From positions 372,001 to 436,000 of the forward strand of contig OW569380.1 of NCBI GenBank assembly GCA_937625935.1: 64,000 nucleotides of DNA, read 5' to 3'. Origin of the DNA: Tetramitus jugosus. Lineage: Eukaryota; Heterolobosea; Eutetramitea; Acrasida; Vahlkampfiidae. The position numbers and the translations under genes were made by a program. The notes beneath the pieces were generated by a model. The model did not search any database. It was not told the origin of the DNA and saw nothing but the letters and a program-made list of their open reading frames with translations. Position 1 is the stretch's first letter, and every line of letters begins with the position of its first letter. Positions 63,807 to 64,000 of this stretch are shown piece after piece.

Positions 63807-64000
63807 TCACTTTCCGATCTCTTTCCAGTCCAATGGAAATGCAAACGTTAAAATATCAAGTAGATCGTTATCATTGATAACATTCAACTTGAGTTCGGCT
63901 TTAAGTTCATTCAAAACATCACTATCTATTTCACTATGAAGAAGATAGTCAATATAGATTTCTCTACGACCACCTGACAGATAGTCAATAGTGATATAAA
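63807..64000 (-). CDS. C-terminal end of a gene cut by the window edge
   Basis: On the minus strand one frame is open from the window end to TGA at 63807-63809, giving about 63 residues rich in Leu, Asp, Ile and Asn (LLHSEIDSDVLNEL, LLDILTFAFPLDW) with a short Lys-Glu tail. It has the composition of a helical protein end. No domain is recognised from this fragment, and the start lies beyond the window. Confidence 0.5.
   Translation of the reverse strand, partial: YITIDYLSGGRREIYIDYLLHSEIDSDVLNELKAELKLNVINDNDLLDILTFAFPLDWKEIGK

Noticed and set aside
1-64000. tRNA, rRNA, transposon, viral or CRISPR elements
   Set aside because: I looked for tRNA B-box-like sequence, reverse transcriptase or integrase motifs, terminal repeats and spaced direct repeats, and found none I could support. 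A tRNAscan or repeat search could still reveal small ones.

Overview
The window looks like nuclear DNA of a free-living heterolobosean amoeba, most likely a Naegleria species. The grounds are AT-rich coding DNA, dense intron-poor genes on both strands, a few short GTATGT/GTAAGT...AG introns (about 56-200 nt), long Asn/Gln/His/Ser/Asp runs, and eukaryote-only proteins (Sec24, U1-70K, Rrp12, FANCI, a class V-like myosin). The species cannot be fixed from sequence alone. I saw no rRNA, tRNA, transposon or CRISPR.

Layout. 0.1-10.3 kb: a multi-pass RING-H2 protein, two divergent secreted proteins, a rearranged pair of leucine-rich-repeat (LRR) fragments placed head to head, a SAM-domain protein with a PPPDE/LRAT-like hydrolase core, a small protein and a type I membrane protein. 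10.3-24.7 kb: a spliced coiled-coil protein, a small protein, a PiT phosphate importer followed directly by an SPX-EXS (XPR1/SYG1) phosphate exporter, an MFS transporter and a DHHC palmitoyltransferase. 24.7-44.2 kb: FANCI, an enoyl-CoA reductase (TECR), U1-70K, Rrp12, Sec24, an LRR/coiled-coil protein, a Sec14 lipid carrier and an unknown protein. 44.5-64 kb: a 2,057-residue myosin with a DIL tail, a protein with six SHOCT-like repeats, a 49-residue very basic protein with extreme codon bias, a GT2 glycosyltransferase, gamma-glutamyl hydrolase, a 7TM-RGS receptor, a histidine acid phosphatase, an unknown protein and the tail of a gene cut by the right edge.

Shared themes. The phosphate importer and exporter adjoin. 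Several genes serve membrane traffic (Sec24, myosin, Sec14, DHHC enzyme) or lysosome-like hydrolysis (acid phosphatase, gamma-glutamyl hydrolase). E2F-type TTTGGCGC motifs lie in the promoters of FANCI, the LRR/coiled-coil protein and another coiled-coil protein, which suggests cell-cycle control. Convergent genes are packed so tightly that stop codons often sit inside AATAAA signals.

Exon structures were rebuilt by eye from splice consensus, phase and conserved motifs. They are strong for the XPR1-like protein, myosin, Rrp12, the LRR/coiled-coil protein, the SAM protein and the first coiled-coil gene, and uncertain for TECR and the minus-strand LRR fragment.
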